DNA of 64,000 nucleotides from Zhongshania marina (GTDB lineage: Bacteria > Pseudomonadota > Gammaproteobacteria > Pseudomonadales > Spongiibacteraceae): positions 1 to 64,000 of the forward strand of contig NZ_PQGG01000024.1 of NCBI RefSeq assembly GCF_002915595.1, read 5' to 3'. Position numbers and translations under genes: made by a program. Positions 16,422 through 26,190 of the stretch are shown one piece after another. How positions within the stretch are numbered: position 1 is the stretch's first letter; each line of letters opens with the position of its first letter. The notes below the pieces were generated by a model. The model had not been told where the DNA came from, searched no databases, and saw only the letters and a program-made list of their open reading frames with translations.

Positions 16422-17738
16422 TTAAAGAATAAATCTACTCAAATCTTCATCCTTAGCCAATTCACCCAATTGCTTATTCACGTAGTCGGCGTCAATGGTG
16501 ATCGAGTGGGTGTCGCCAGCGTCGAAAGAAATACTTTCTAATAAGCGCTCCATTACCGTGTGCAGACGGCGTGCGCCGATGTTTTCAGTGCGCTCGTTTA
16601 CTTCCCACGCGGTTTCGGCAATGCGACGAATGCCATCTTTACTGAATTCAATTTTCAGGCCTTCGGTGGCGAGCAGGGCTTGGTATTGCTCGGTTAAAGA
16701 AGCGTGGGGTTCGGTAAGAATGCGCTCAAAGTCATCGGGGGTTAGCGCCGACAATTCTACACGGATCGGTAGGCGACCTTGCAGCTCGGGGATCAAGTCT
16801 GAGGGTTTGCTTAAATGGAAGGCGCCGGATGCCACAAATAATATGTGGTCGGTGCGGATAACGCCGTGCTTGGTGCTCACGGTGCAGCCTTCAATTAAGG
16901 GCAGCAAATCGCGCTGCACGCCTTCGCGGGAAACATCGCCGCCACCAGTTTCCTGACGTTTCGCAACTTTGTCTATTTCGTCGATGAAGACAATGCCATT
17001 TTGCTCGGCGGCTTCTAGGGCGCGGGTTTTCAGGTCTTCTTCGTTGACCAGCTTTGCGGCTTCTTCATCTTGAGCTTGTTTTAGCGCCGCTTTAACACTC
17101 ATGCGGCGAGTTTTCTTTTTGTCGCTGCCCAGTTTAGAAAACATGCCCTGTAATTGGCTGGTCATTTCTTCCATGCCAGGTGGCGCCATAATCTCTACGC
17201 CGATGGGTGTTGCGTTTAGCTCGATGTCGATTTCACGATCGTCTAACTCACCTTCCCGCAACTTTTTGCGAAATAGTTGGCGGGTGTTGTCGCTGCGTTC
17301 TTCGCCATTATTCTCGCCGCGCGCGGGTGGCAGCAGTATGTCGAGTATACGTTCTTCGGCGGCATCGGCGGCGCGATGGCTGACTTGCTCCATGGCTTGC
17401 TCGCGGTATAGTTTAATAGACACATCAACTAAGTCGCGGACAATGGATTCTACGTCGCGGCCCACATAACCAACTTCGGTAAATTTGGTGGCCTCTACTT
17501 TTATAAATGGCGCGTTCGATAGTTTGGCTAGTCGGCGGGCTATTTCAGTTTTACCAACCCCAGTGGGGCCAATCATCAAAATATTTTTAGGTGTGATTTC
17601 GTTGCGCAAATCTTCTTCTAGCTGCATGCGGCGCCAGCGGTTGCGCAGGGCGATAGCTACGGCGCGTTTTGCGTCGCTCTGGCCAACAATGTGTTTGTCG
17701 AGTTCGTGAACAATTTCACGGGGTGTCATATTAGACAT
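16422..17738 (-). CDS. hslU: ATP-dependent protease ATPase subunit HslU
   Basis: A 438-residue AAA+ unfoldase that partners HslV in the cytosolic ClpYQ protease. It starts with the conserved [17 protein letters not shown]. Walker A is GPTGVGKTE at about 57-65 and Walker B is [10 protein letters not shown]. The intermediate domain inserted between about 110 and 245 is charged and helical as expected. It ends in the conserved LSRFIL tail, which docks into HslV. It lies 26 bp after hslV on the same strand, the classic operon. The length matches the family (about 440). Confidence 0.97.
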   Translation of the reverse strand: MSNMTPREIVHELDKHIVGQSDAKRAVAIALRNRWRRMQLEEDLRNEITPKNILMIGPTGVGKTEIARRLAKLSNAPFIKVEATKFTEVGYVGRDVESIVRDLVDVSIKLYREQAMEQVSHRAADAAEERILDILLPPARGENNGEERSDNTRQLFRKKLREGELDDREIDIELNATPIGVEIMAPPGMEEMTSQLQGMFSKLGSDKKKTRRMSVKAALKQAQDEEAAKLVNEEDLKTRALEAAEQNGIVFIDEIDKVAKRQETGGGDVSREGVQRDLLPLIEGCTVSTKHGVIRTDHILFVASGAFHLSKPSDLIPELQGRLPIRVELSALTPDDFERILTEPHASLTEQYQALLATEGLKIEFSKDGIRRIAETAWEVNERTENIGARRLHTVMERLLESISFDAGDTHSITIDADYVNKQLGELAKDEDLSRFIL

Positions 17739-17764
17739 CAGATACTCCGAGGGCGCTGTGGCGC

Positions 17765-18304
17765 TTAGTATTCTAGTGATTCAATGGTGCGGCTGTGGTT
17801 GGTATAAATGCAGATATCGCCTGCGATTGTCAGGCCTTTTTCTACAATATCTCCAGCGCTTAGCTCTGTGTTGTCCATCAGTGCGCGGGCGGCGGCGGTT
17901 GCAAAGGAGCCGCCGGAGCCGATGGCGATCATATTGTCTTCCGGTTCGATGACGTCGCCGTTGCCACTGATGACGAGGGTGGTTTCTTTGTCGGCAACAA
18001 TGAGCAGTGCTTCAAGTTGGCGCAATGAGCGCTCGCTGCGCCAGGCTTTGGCGAGCTCTACGGCGGCGCGAACTAATTTGCCGGAGTGTTTCTCAAGCTG
18101 GGCCTCAAATAATTCAAAGAGGGTAAAGGCGTCGGCGGTGCCGCCGGCAAAACCTGCCAGAACCTGGTCTTTATAAAGGCGGCGGACTTTGCGGGCATTG
18201 CCCTTCATGACCGTATTGCCCATAGTGACTTGGCCGTCACCGCCAATCACAACTTGATTGTTACGGCGAACGGAGAGGATTGTGGTGCCGCGAAACTGTT
18301 CCAC
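17765..18304 (-). CDS. hslV: ATP-dependent protease peptidase subunit HslV
   Basis: A 179-residue N-terminal threonine peptidase, beta subunit-like, that forms the proteolytic core of ClpYQ. The sequence starts [14 protein letters not shown]; removal of the first six residues would expose Thr7 as the nucleophile. [12 protein letters not shown] and [14 protein letters not shown] follow, as in other HslV proteins. Length is typical (176-180). It is first in the hslVU operon, and the SPOR gene and argS lie just upstream on the same strand, an order also seen in Pseudomonas. Confidence 0.97.
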   Translation of the reverse strand: MEQFRGTTILSVRRNNQVVIGGDGQVTMGNTVMKGNARKVRRLYKDQVLAGFAGGTADAFTLFELFEAQLEKHSGKLVRAAVELAKAWRSERSLRQLEALLIVADKETTLVISGNGDVIEPEDNMIAIGSGGSFATAAARALMDNTELSAGDIVEKGLTIAGDICIYTNHSRTIESLEY

Positions 18305-18403
18305 GCGGGACTCCTTATCGTTAATAGAAATGCGGTGGGGTTCGATATGGTAGGTGGGGTCGCCCCTGAGAATTTCAAGGGCGTTTTGCGTCTTAAGCTG
18401 GTG

Positions 18404-19006
18404 CTATTTCTTTTGGCGGATAACCAAGGTGTCGATACTTTCGTTGATGAGCTTGCTACGCGCATCGCTGAGGGTGTTGTGAGATTGAAACGGCCCCACG
18501 TAAACTCGATGCCAGCGGTCGCCATTGGCTTCTACTGATTCCACTTTGGCGTCGAGGCCAAGCAGTAAAATTTGTGCTCGGCGTCGATCGGCGTCAGCGC
18601 CTTGGCGGAAGGAGCCCGCTTGTAGAATATAGCGCTCACCGCTGATATCCGGCTTTTCAACCGGCGGCTTGTCTACTTGCTGAATCGTGTTGCTTGGTTT
18701 TTTTGGCGCTGGTCGCGGCTCTTCGGTCACGATCACTTCGCGCTCTGGCAATACCGTAAAGAAGTCGAATTTGGTATTGCTAGTAACGTCTTTGCGATCC
18801 TTTTGCGCTTTTTCTTGTGCAGCAGCGGCTTTGCTTGCCGCTAACTTCGCCTCGCGTTCGGGGTGTTTGCTAATAACGGTAGAGTAGACCAGTACCGAGC
18901 AAATAATACCGGCAATAAAGCCGGTGCCGAGCAATGCGGAGGCGGGAAGGCCTTGGCGCTCTGGGCTGCGGGTTGCGCCGCGAGTTGTTTTTTTCTGTGT
19001 TGCCAT
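18404..19006 (-). CDS. SPOR-domain cell-division protein, FtsN-like
   Basis: A 200-residue bitopic inner-membrane protein. A short basic cytosolic tail is followed by one membrane span about residues 22-44 (SALLGTGFIAGIICSVLVYSTV). A low-complexity Ala/Lys and Pro-rich linker leads to a C-terminal SPOR domain, about 125-200, with RYILQAGSFRQGADADRRRAQILLLG. SPOR domains bind denuded peptidoglycan at the septum. Position between argS and hslV matches a common gammaproteobacterial arrangement for FtsN-like proteins. ATG 19006 was chosen; the frame runs to 19036 but lacks a better start. It begins 5 bp after argS ends. Confidence 0.88.
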   Translation of the reverse strand: MATQKKTTRGATRSPERQGLPASALLGTGFIAGIICSVLVYSTVISKHPEREAKLAASKAAAAQEKAQKDRKDVTSNTKFDFFTVLPEREVIVTEEPRPAPKKPSNTIQQVDKPPVEKPDISGERYILQAGSFRQGADADRRRAQILLLGLDAKVESVEANGDRWHRVYVGPFQSHNTLSDARSKLINESIDTLVIRQKK

Positions 19007-19010
19007 GCTC

Positions 19011-20765
19011 TTACATTTCCTCTGGGGCGGATACACCCAGCAGCGTCAGTCCGTTGTGTAAGACCTGTTTGACTGCGCATGCCAGCGTAATACGGGCATC
19101 GCGCACAGCGGTCTCTACCCCCAACATTTTGTGGGCGTTGTAATAGGTGTGAAAATCACCGGCTAATTCCCGCAAATAGTGAGCGAGGGAATGTGGCTCA
19201 AATTGTTCAGCCGCGCTGCTCAGTACTTCTGGGTAGCGAGACAATTTAACCAGTAAATCCTTTTCAACTTCGTGACTTAGTTCTGACAATTGAGCAAGGC
19301 CAATCTCTGGAGTCCATGTTTCGCCTTGATCAGCGAGTTTGCGCAATATGCTGGCGACCCGCGCGTGGGCGTATTGAATGTAATAAACCGGATTGTCTTT
19401 GCTCTCGGATTTGGCCAGCTCAAGATCGAAATCGGTTGCTTGATCGGCCTTGCGCATAATATAGAAAAAGCGCGCAGCGTCATTGCCCACGTCGTCGCGG
19501 AGCTCGCGCAGGGTAACAAAAGAGCCTGAGCGGGTGGACATTTGCACTTGCTGGTCGCCGCGATACAGCGACACAAATTGCACCAGTCGCACAACTAATT
19601 TATCGGGATCGATATTCAGCGCCTGCAATGCAGCTTTTACACGGGCGATGTAGCCGTGGTGGTCTGCACCCCAAATATTCACAACGGTGTCGAAGCCGCG
19701 CTCAAACTTATTGAGGTGGTAGGCAATGTCAGAGGCGAAGTAAGTAGTTTGGCCATTGTCGCGTTTTACTACGCGGTCTTTGTCGTCGCCAAAGCGGGTA
19801 GACATAAACCACAGCGCGCCGTCGCGCTCTTCAATAAAGCCGTTGTCCTGTAATTTGCGAATGGCGCGATCAACCTGGTCGGGATTTTGAGTTAGGCTGC
19901 GTTCAGAAAACCATTCCTGGTATTCAATGCCAAATTCGGCGAGGTCGCTGCGAATGTCGCCAAGAATGGCATTTAAACCTTTGTTAAAGGCGATGTCGTA
20001 ATTGTCACCGAGCAGGGCTTTAGCGCGGTTGATTAAGTCGTCGATATGTTTTTCTTTATCACCCTCTGGGGCATCGGCGCTTATATCTGTAAATACGTCA
20101 CCGGCACTGCGGTGCAGAATATTGCCGTGCTCTTCTAAAAGCTCGCGGCCGTAATCGGCAATGTAATCACCTTGATAGCCATTGCTCGGGAAGGTCAGTG
20201 TTTCGCCGCAGGCTTGCAAATAGCGCAGCCATACACTGGTGCCAAGAATGTCCATTTGACGCCCGGCGTCGTTCACATAGTATTCGCGGCAGACTTTATA
20301 ACCAGCTGCTTCCAGCATATTGGCCACACTGGCACCGTAGGCGGCACCACGGCCGTGGCCGACATGCAAAGGGCCGGTTGGGTTGGCTGATACAAATTCA
20401 ACTTGTATGGATTTGTCGCGGCTTGCCTGGCGGCCAAAGTCATCACCCTGGGCGAAGATTTCGTGCAGCACTTGAAAGTTGCTTTCTTCATTTACAAAGA
20501 AATTTATAAAGCCGGGGCCGGCGATCTCTACTTTGACGATATCGCTCGTATCGGGCAGCGCATCAACGATTTGCTGGGCAATGGCACGGGGGTTAGATTT
20601 TAAGGGTTTTGCTAGTGTCATCGCGATATTGCTGGCGAAATCGCCGTGGGCTTTGTCGCGGGTGCGCTCTACCTGAATAGTTGTCACCACCTCGTCTGGC
20701 CACGACTGGGCGCTGCGCAGAGTTTGCAGGGCCTGTTGGATATGCTGGGCGACTTTCTCTTTCAT
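19011..20765 (-). CDS. argS: Arginine--tRNA ligase
   Basis: A 584-residue class I aminoacyl-tRNA synthetase (usual size about 575-580). It attaches arginine to its tRNAs. The Add-1 N-terminal domain binds the tRNA D-loop. The HIGH signature is in SANPTGPLHVGHGRGAAYG, and the KMSKS-equivalent is MSTRSGSFVTL. A DALR anticodon-binding domain ends the protein, with ASILRKLAD-type helices. The stop codon is 4 bp from the SPOR gene start, so the two are one transcription unit. Start at 20765 begins with the conserved MKEKVAQHIQQAL. Confidence 0.97.
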   Translation of the reverse strand: MKEKVAQHIQQALQTLRSAQSWPDEVVTTIQVERTRDKAHGDFASNIAMTLAKPLKSNPRAIAQQIVDALPDTSDIVKVEIAGPGFINFFVNEESNFQVLHEIFAQGDDFGRQASRDKSIQVEFVSANPTGPLHVGHGRGAAYGASVANMLEAAGYKVCREYYVNDAGRQMDILGTSVWLRYLQACGETLTFPSNGYQGDYIADYGRELLEEHGNILHRSAGDVFTDISADAPEGDKEKHIDDLINRAKALLGDNYDIAFNKGLNAILGDIRSDLAEFGIEYQEWFSERSLTQNPDQVDRAIRKLQDNGFIEERDGALWFMSTRFGDDKDRVVKRDNGQTTYFASDIAYHLNKFERGFDTVVNIWGADHHGYIARVKAALQALNIDPDKLVVRLVQFVSLYRGDQQVQMSTRSGSFVTLRELRDDVGNDAARFFYIMRKADQATDFDLELAKSESKDNPVYYIQYAHARVASILRKLADQGETWTPEIGLAQLSELSHEVEKDLLVKLSRYPEVLSSAAEQFEPHSLAHYLRELAGDFHTYYNAHKMLGVETAVRDARITLACAVKQVLHNGLTLLGVSAPEEM

Positions 20766-20869
20766 GGTGTGGCAAAAGCTCTTAGGTCAAAAACAAGGTC
20801 GCGTATTATCACTGTTTACGCGCCATGCTGCCAGTGCTGGGGGGATTTGCTGTGAACTGAGTTGGGTGC

Positions 20870-23053
20870 CTAAAAAAGGTCGATGGGGTCAACATCTACC
20901 GACCAGCGCAGATTTTGCGCCTTGTTTAATTGGTCGCCAATGTGGCAGGCGGTGTGTAGGTGTTGGTGCAGCAGGCTGCGGCGCTCGGCCTGCAAAATTA
21001 GTGCGGCTCGGAATCTGCCGGCTTTGCGGGTCATTGGTGCGGGTAGTGGGCCGACGATACTCCACTGGGTGTCGCCATTTGGTAGCGTAGCTCTAATTTG
21101 TTCGAGAAAGGCTTCGGCGGCTTGCAGTGATGTGGCGTCGGCTCGAATGACCGCGCTAAAGCTGATGGGCGGCAGCGAAAAGAGCCTGCGCTCGGCGAGT
21201 AGCTGCTGGGCAAAAGGCTGGTAGCCTTCATTAACTAAGGCCTGCAGCGCGGGGTGCTCTGGGCAGTGGGTTTGGATGTATACCGTGCCAAGTTTGTCGG
21301 CGCGGCCGGCGCGGCCAGCGACTTGGACCAGCAATTGGCCGCTGCGCTCTGGGCCGCGAAAATCTGCGCTGAATAAACCGCCATCAATATCGACAATCCC
21401 CACTAGGGTGACATCGGGAAAGTGATGACCTTTGGCCAGCATTTGGGTGCCGACCAAAATACAGGGTTTGCCGGTGTGGATGTCGTCGACCAGTGATTGC
21501 ATGCTGCCCTTGGCAGAGGTGGTGTCGCGGTCAATGCGTATGACGGCTACGTCGGGGAAGTGGCGCTTTAAACTCAGTTCCAAGCGCTCAGTGCCGGGGC
21601 CTTGAAAGATGAGTTGGTGGTTGTGGCACTGGGGGCAAATGCTCGGCAGAGCTTCGCTGGCGTCGCAGTGGTGGCAGCGGAGTTCGCGGCGGCCAAAATG
21701 CACGGTCATTTTCGCGTCGCAGGCTTGGCAGTTTGCTAGCCAGCCACAGCTATGGCATTGCAGCTGGGGGGAAAACCCACGCCGATTTAAAAAGATGAGG
21801 GCCTGATTGCCGGCCTCCAAGGTGCGAGTCGTTGCTTCGAGCAGCGATTCGCTAAGGCCTTCATCTAAGGCCTCATTCCGAATGTCTAATAGGCGCACGC
21901 TGGGCGCGCTTGCACCGCCGGCCCGCTCCCGTAGTTCAAGCAACTGGTAGCGGCTTTGCGCAACATTGTGCAGGCTGTCGAGGCTGGGTGTTGCGCTGCC
22001 GAGTACCACGGGGCAGTGGTGGTCTGCGCCGCGTTTTACGGCAATATCTCTTGCGGAATAGCGCCAGCTGTCCTGCTGCTTGTAGGAGGCATCGTGCTCC
22101 TCATCAACAATGATCAGCCCTAATTTGTTAAAGGGTGTGAACACCGCAGAGCGGGTGCCGAGCAGAATTTGATGTTTGCCTGATTGAATATTTTGCCAGT
22201 TGAGTAGGCGTTCGCCGTCGCTGAGTCCAGAGTGTAAGGTGCTTACTTGGCCGGGGAAGCGTTGCTCAAAACGTTGAAGGGTTTGTGGGGTTAGGCCAAT
22301 TTCTGGGATCAACACCAGTGCTTGCTCTTCGCGGGCGAGGCAGTGCTCAATGGCGCGCAGATAAACCTCGGTTTTACCGCTGCCGGTTACACCGTCGAGT
22401 AAAAAGCGTTCAAAGCGGCCAAGCGCGTTGAAAATGGTGTTTACGGCGTCTTCTTGTTCGCTATTTAAAATGGGCTTATTTGCCTGCGCGTCCCTCGGCT
22501 TGGCGAGAGGGGCGTCTGCCTTGCATAAGTAGCCGCCATTAATCAGGGTATTAAGAACATTGTTGCTATAGCCCAGGTCCTTTATTTGCCTGCGCGAAAG
22601 TTGCCCGGACTGCTCGATCACTGAGAGTAGGCTGCGCTGCTGATGCGCCCGCGCTGACAGGGCCGGCAATTGGTTTATTTGCTCGCTGCACTGCCAATAT
22701 TGGGCGGGCTTTTCTTTGGCGGGCTCTGCTTTGCGAAGGGTGACAGGCAGCATTTGTTGAATGCAGTCGCCAATAGGGTGGTGGTAGTAATCGGCGGCCC
22801 AGAGCCCCAGTGCTACAAGCTCAGGGGGAAGTGTTGGCTTACTATCCAGCACTTTTAGCACCGCTTTCATCTTATTGCTGGGAATAGTATTGCTGACGTC
22901 GGTGGCGATTATGACGCCGACGAGGCGCCGTGGCCCAAAGGGAATACTTACCCTCATGCCGAGCTCAGGGGCTTGCTCCAATGACTCCGGCCACAGGTAG
23001 TCGAAGCCTCGGCGCAGGGGGCAGGGAACGGCAATGGAGACAAGTTTCGGCAT
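20870..23053 (-). CDS. priA: Primosomal protein N' (replication restart helicase PriA)
   Basis: A 727-residue 3'-5' DNA helicase that reloads DnaB at stalled forks. The N-terminal DNA-binding domain includes PCPLRRGFDYL. The helicase core has LLDGVTGSGKTEVYLRAIE (Walker A) and IIVDEEHDASYKQQD (DEEH box). The zinc-binding cysteine cluster is visible, with CHSCGWLANCQACDAK followed by CHHCDAS and CPQC pairs. The C-terminal RecA lobe has QVAGRAGRADKLG. The length is normal (E. coli 732). It is divergent from rpmE. The extent from the conserved MPKLVSIAVPCPL start is secure. Confidence 0.97.
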   Translation of the reverse strand: MPKLVSIAVPCPLRRGFDYLWPESLEQAPELGMRVSIPFGPRRLVGVIIATDVSNTIPSNKMKAVLKVLDSKPTLPPELVALGLWAADYYHHPIGDCIQQMLPVTLRKAEPAKEKPAQYWQCSEQINQLPALSARAHQQRSLLSVIEQSGQLSRRQIKDLGYSNNVLNTLINGGYLCKADAPLAKPRDAQANKPILNSEQEDAVNTIFNALGRFERFLLDGVTGSGKTEVYLRAIEHCLAREEQALVLIPEIGLTPQTLQRFEQRFPGQVSTLHSGLSDGERLLNWQNIQSGKHQILLGTRSAVFTPFNKLGLIIVDEEHDASYKQQDSWRYSARDIAVKRGADHHCPVVLGSATPSLDSLHNVAQSRYQLLELRERAGGASAPSVRLLDIRNEALDEGLSESLLEATTRTLEAGNQALIFLNRRGFSPQLQCHSCGWLANCQACDAKMTVHFGRRELRCHHCDASEALPSICPQCHNHQLIFQGPGTERLELSLKRHFPDVAVIRIDRDTTSAKGSMQSLVDDIHTGKPCILVGTQMLAKGHHFPDVTLVGIVDIDGGLFSADFRGPERSGQLLVQVAGRAGRADKLGTVYIQTHCPEHPALQALVNEGYQPFAQQLLAERRLFSLPPISFSAVIRADATSLQAAEAFLEQIRATLPNGDTQWSIVGPLPAPMTRKAGRFRAALILQAERRSLLHQHLHTACHIGDQLNKAQNLRWSVDVDPIDLF

Positions 23054-23266
23054 GGAAAAGCGGTTTCGCTACGGCAAAGAGCCACAGTGTATAAGAAATA
23101 GTGCGGCGGTAAGAGTCTCGTTTTTAGCTCATGGCGCGTCTTACTTGCTTCTTGAGGTATTTCTGTTAATATTCGCCGCCTGAATTTCAAGCTATTTTTT
23201 AAGCTTGTCAGCCCTGCGCGGTGCCCGGCAAAAGATCGGGTGGCGGCGATCAATGAGGAAAGACCC

Positions 23267-23485
23267 ATGAAAGCAGATATCCATCCGAATTATGTTGCTA
23301 TCAACGTAACGTGCAGCTGTGGTAACGCCTTTGAAACGCGTTCTACTTTAGGCCAGGCACTTCACGTTGACGTATGTGCATCATGTCACCCGTTCTACAC
23401 CGGCAAGCAAAAAATGCTTGATACTGGCGGCCGTGTTGACAAGTTCCGCAAGCGTTTCGGCAGCCGTGGTACCACTAAAGCGTAA
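23267..23485 (+). CDS. rpmE: 50S ribosomal protein L31
   Basis: A 72-residue L31 of the zinc-containing C+ type. Cys16, Cys18, Cys37 and Cys40 form the zinc ribbon, in VTCSCGN and [10 protein letters not shown]. It opens with the conserved [12 protein letters not shown] 23267 follows GAGGAAAGACCC, a good ribosome site; a longer frame starting 27 bases upstream is rejected. Binding of zinc makes this the form used when zinc is plentiful. It is monocistronic with a clear terminator at 23535-23565. It is divergent from priA, as in Pseudomonas. Confidence 0.97.
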   Translation: MKADIHPNYVAINVTCSCGNAFETRSTLGQALHVDVCASCHPFYTGKQKMLDTGGRVDKFRKRFGSRGTTKA

Positions 23486-23534
23486 TATCGCGGTAGTGCT
23501 TAGTGGTCTGTTAACTGCAGCCACACTAAGAAAG

Positions 23535-23565
23535 TGCCTGGTTAAGTATTTGACCGGGCATTTTT
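23535..23565 (+). terminator. Terminator of rpmE
   Basis: A stem of TGCCTGGT at 23535-23542 and ACCGGGCA at 23553-23560 (one G-T pair) is followed by five T. Confidence 0.8.
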
Positions 23566-23824
23566 GTTTACAGCTTTTGGTTTTGTAAATGTTTCAAAAT
23601 GTCGCAATGACGGCTGATACTTTTCGCGCAGCAAATCAGTAGTGCTCACAACGATGATGTATCCGCTGCTGGCGAAAGAGCACATAGGATGTTGTCAACG
23701 AACACTCTAATCTTCTTCATTTAGCTGCAGTGCAGCGTTGTCATACAACTGTTATTGTTAGCACTAATACTTTTATAACGGCTTTTTCGCCCTCTGTGAA
23801 AAAGCGAGAATCGGGAAATAAAGA
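23566..23824. other. Gap upstream of malic enzyme
   Basis: About 260 bp with no gene. It presumably holds the malic-enzyme promoter, and the sequence is AT-rich near 23750-23790, but no -35/-10 pair could be assigned with confidence. Confidence 0.4.
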
Positions 23825-25072
23825 ATGTCCAAAGATGTGAAGCAGGCGGCTCTGGATTACCACTCTCTCCCAACACCGGGCAAAATCGGTATTACGCTGA
23901 CGAAACCGGCTGAAACTCAATACGACTTGTCGCTGGCGTATAGCCCGGGTGTGGCTGAGCCTGTGCGTGAAATCGCAAAAGACCCTATCAATGCTTATAA
24001 ATACACCAGCAAGGGCAATTTGGTCGCGGTAATTTCTAATGGCACGGCAATTTTGGGGCTGGGTGATCTTGGTCCGCTGGCTAGCAAACCGGTTATGGAA
24101 GGCAAGGCATTATTATTTAAACGCTTTGCCGATATTGATTCGATTGACATCGAAGTAGATGCAGAAGATAGCCAAGCGTTTATCGACACTGTTAAGCGTA
24201 TTTCAATTACTTTTGGCGGCATCAATTTAGAAGACATCAAAGCGCCGGAGTGCTTTGAGATTGAGCGCGTATTAAAAGAAATTTGTCCCATACCTGTTTT
24301 CCACGATGATCAGCACGGCACCGCCATTGTTACCGCAGCGGGCATGCTAAACGCGCTAGAGATTCAGGGAAAAAGCATTGAAACAGCAAAAGTGGTTTGC
24401 CTTGGTGCGGGTTCCGCTGCCATTGCCTGCATGAAGTTGTTGGTGAGTTTGGGTGCGCAATACCAAAATATTTATATGATCGACCGCCGTGGAGTTATTT
24501 ATCCGAGGCGTGCCGGTTTAAATAAATATAAAGAAGAATTTCAAAACGATACCGATGCGCGCACTTTGAGTGATGCGATTAAAGATGCTGATGTATTTGT
24601 CGGTTTGTCCGGTGCAGATTTATTAAGCGCTGAGATGTTGCTATCAATGGCACCTAAGCCAATTGTGTTTGCGTGCTCAAATCCTGATCCAGAAATTAAG
24701 CCTGAGTTAGCTTTGTCGGTGCGTGACGATTTGATTATGGCGACGGGTCGCTCCGACTACCCGAATCAGGTTAATAATGTTTTGGGCTTCCCCTTTATTT
24801 TCCGTGGCGCTCTAGATGTGCGTTCAACGGCGATAAATGAAGAAATGAAAATTGCTGCGGTTCACGCGATTCGTGAGCTGGCAAAAGAAGATGTACCGCA
24901 GGCGGTGATTGATGCCTGTGGTGTGGGTGAGCTTTCTTTTGGGCCTAATTACATTATTCCCAAGCCGGTAGATCGCCGTCTTTTAGGTAAGGTGTCTGCG
25001 GCGGTTGCGCAGGCTGCGGTCGAAAGCGGTGTGGCTCAGCTACCTTATCCAGCGCATTATCCTTTGACCTAA
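23825..25072 (+). CDS. Malic enzyme (short form without phosphotransacetylase domain)
   Basis: A 415-residue oxidative decarboxylase of malate giving pyruvate and NAD(P)H. It starts KQAALDYHSLPTPGKI, then SLAYSPGVAEPVREI, and has the divalent-metal region HDDQHGTAIV and the Rossmann motif VVCLGAGSAAIACMK. It is the short form, lacking the C-terminal PTA domain of MaeB. NADP preference is likely but not proven. A strong terminator follows at 25096. It stands alone beside rpmE/priA, as in Pseudomonas. The start ATG 23825 follows GGGAAATAAAGA, an acceptable ribosome site. Confidence 0.92.
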   Translation: MSKDVKQAALDYHSLPTPGKIGITLTKPAETQYDLSLAYSPGVAEPVREIAKDPINAYKYTSKGNLVAVISNGTAILGLGDLGPLASKPVMEGKALLFKRFADIDSIDIEVDAEDSQAFIDTVKRISITFGGINLEDIKAPECFEIERVLKEICPIPVFHDDQHGTAIVTAAGMLNALEIQGKSIETAKVVCLGAGSAAIACMKLLVSLGAQYQNIYMIDRRGVIYPRRAGLNKYKEEFQNDTDARTLSDAIKDADVFVGLSGADLLSAEMLLSMAPKPIVFACSNPDPEIKPELALSVRDDLIMATGRSDYPNQVNNVLGFPFIFRGALDVRSTAINEEMKIAAVHAIRELAKEDVPQAVIDACGVGELSFGPNYIIPKPVDRRLLGKVSAAVAQAAVESGVAQLPYPAHYPLT

Positions 25073-25095
25073 GCTTGCCTTGCGCAATCTACAGG

Positions 25096-25128
25096 GCCGC
25101 TTGGCGATATTCGCAAGCGGCTTTTTTT
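25096..25128 (+). terminator. Terminator of malic-enzyme gene
   Basis: GCCGCTTG at 25096-25103 pairs with CAAGCGGC at 25114-25121, with GCGA/TCGC inside it, and a seven-T run follows. Confidence 0.9.
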
Positions 25129-25152
25129 ATGCTTATCGACAAGTCATTCAGC

Positions 25153-26064
25153 CTATTCGGGCTGCGCTCCATCTCCGTGCTGAGCAATAATTTTCTGAAT
25201 ACAATTTCTTAGCCATTCGTGGGCGGTGTCGTTTGTTGCGCTGCGGTGCCAGTACATCATCATCTCCAGTGCCGGTATTTTTAGTGGCAGCGCTGCGATA
25301 TGTAATGGTAAAAACTGTTGGAAACGCAGGGCCAAATGGCGCGGCAAGGTGAGCAGTAAATCAGATTTCGCGATAATATGGCTCGCAGAATAATAACTTT
25401 GGCCGCGAAAAATAATATCTCGATTTAAGCCCTTCCTATTTAAAGTGGTGTCTTCTAGAACTGTGCCACGGCTGCGCCCCGATACGCTGATATGCCCAGC
25501 GTTTAGATAGTGTTTCAAGGTTAGTGTTTGGGCGCTCAGCGGGTGATCCTTGCGCATAAGCACACATAGCTGATCTTTAAATAAAAATTGCTGCTGGATG
25601 CTACTATCAAGTGACTGCGGAATATCCACTGCCATAGACACTTCACCGCTGATTAATTGCCGGCTTAACTGATCTCTTACCAAGCGCTGACTTTGCAGCC
25701 TAATACCGGGGGCTTGTAGCTGTAGCTGTGAGGTCAATTCCGGTAGCGCGATAAACTCGGTAGGATCACCCATGCTAATAACAAATTGGCGCTTAGAGGT
25801 GCTGGGGTTGAATTCCTGACCGCGATGCAGGCTTTCCTGCAGTGTTATCAGCGAATTGCTGATGTCGCCGGCAATACTGTCAGCCAAAGGCGTTGGCGCA
25901 ATACTGCGGCCGCGTCGTACAAAGAGCGGGTCGTCGAAATGCTCACGCAAACGCGCAAGGGCATTGCTAACGGCGGGCTGGGTGATGTGCAGGTCTTTGG
26001 CGGCCTCGGTTAAGGAGTTGGCGCGGTATACCGCATCAAAGACTTTAAATAGGTTTAAATCCAT
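25153..26064 (-). CDS. LysR-family transcriptional regulator
   Basis: A 303-residue LysR protein when started at ATG 26064 (MDLNLFKVFDAVYR), which matches the usual family start; the longer frame from 26097 adds 11 residues with no sign of a domain. The winged helix-turn-helix at about residues 1-60 has SLTEAAKDLHITQPAVSNALARLR and DDPLFVRRGR, close to NodD/LeuO-type members. A periplasmic-binding-like effector domain follows. It is divergent from a five-gene acyl-CoA operon, and a palindrome lies between them at 26119-26133. It probably controls that operon, with an acyl-CoA or organic acid as the co-inducer; this is inferred. Confidence 0.88.
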   Translation of the reverse strand: MDLNLFKVFDAVYRANSLTEAAKDLHITQPAVSNALARLREHFDDPLFVRRGRSIAPTPLADSIAGDISNSLITLQESLHRGQEFNPSTSKRQFVISMGDPTEFIALPELTSQLQLQAPGIRLQSQRLVRDQLSRQLISGEVSMAVDIPQSLDSSIQQQFLFKDQLCVLMRKDHPLSAQTLTLKHYLNAGHISVSGRSRGTVLEDTTLNRKGLNRDIIFRGQSYYSASHIIAKSDLLLTLPRHLALRFQQFLPLHIAALPLKIPALEMMMYWHRSATNDTAHEWLRNCIQKIIAQHGDGAQPE

Positions 26065-26118
26065 GGCGTGTGGCAAGCCCTGCTCTGCGGAATACATTCA
26101 TGATGGTAATTATAGATC

Positions 26119-26133
26119 ATTTATATAATAAAT
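26119..26133. promoter_or_regulatory. Candidate LysR operator
   Basis: A perfect palindrome, ATTTAT at 26119-26124, three bases, ATAAAT at 26128-26133, lies between divergent lysR and the acyl-CoA dehydrogenase gene. It fits the T-N11-A plan of LysR sites. Confidence 0.5.
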
Positions 26134-26190
26134 TAGACTGATGTGTTGAGTGGGTCTATCTTTAGGCGGATATGCATAGGAGAGTAGCTC

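Noticed and set aside
18340-18395. Hairpin CGCCC...GGGCG after the SPOR gene
   Set aside because: The stem is broken by mismatches and has no T run on the transcribed minus strand; too weak to annotate.
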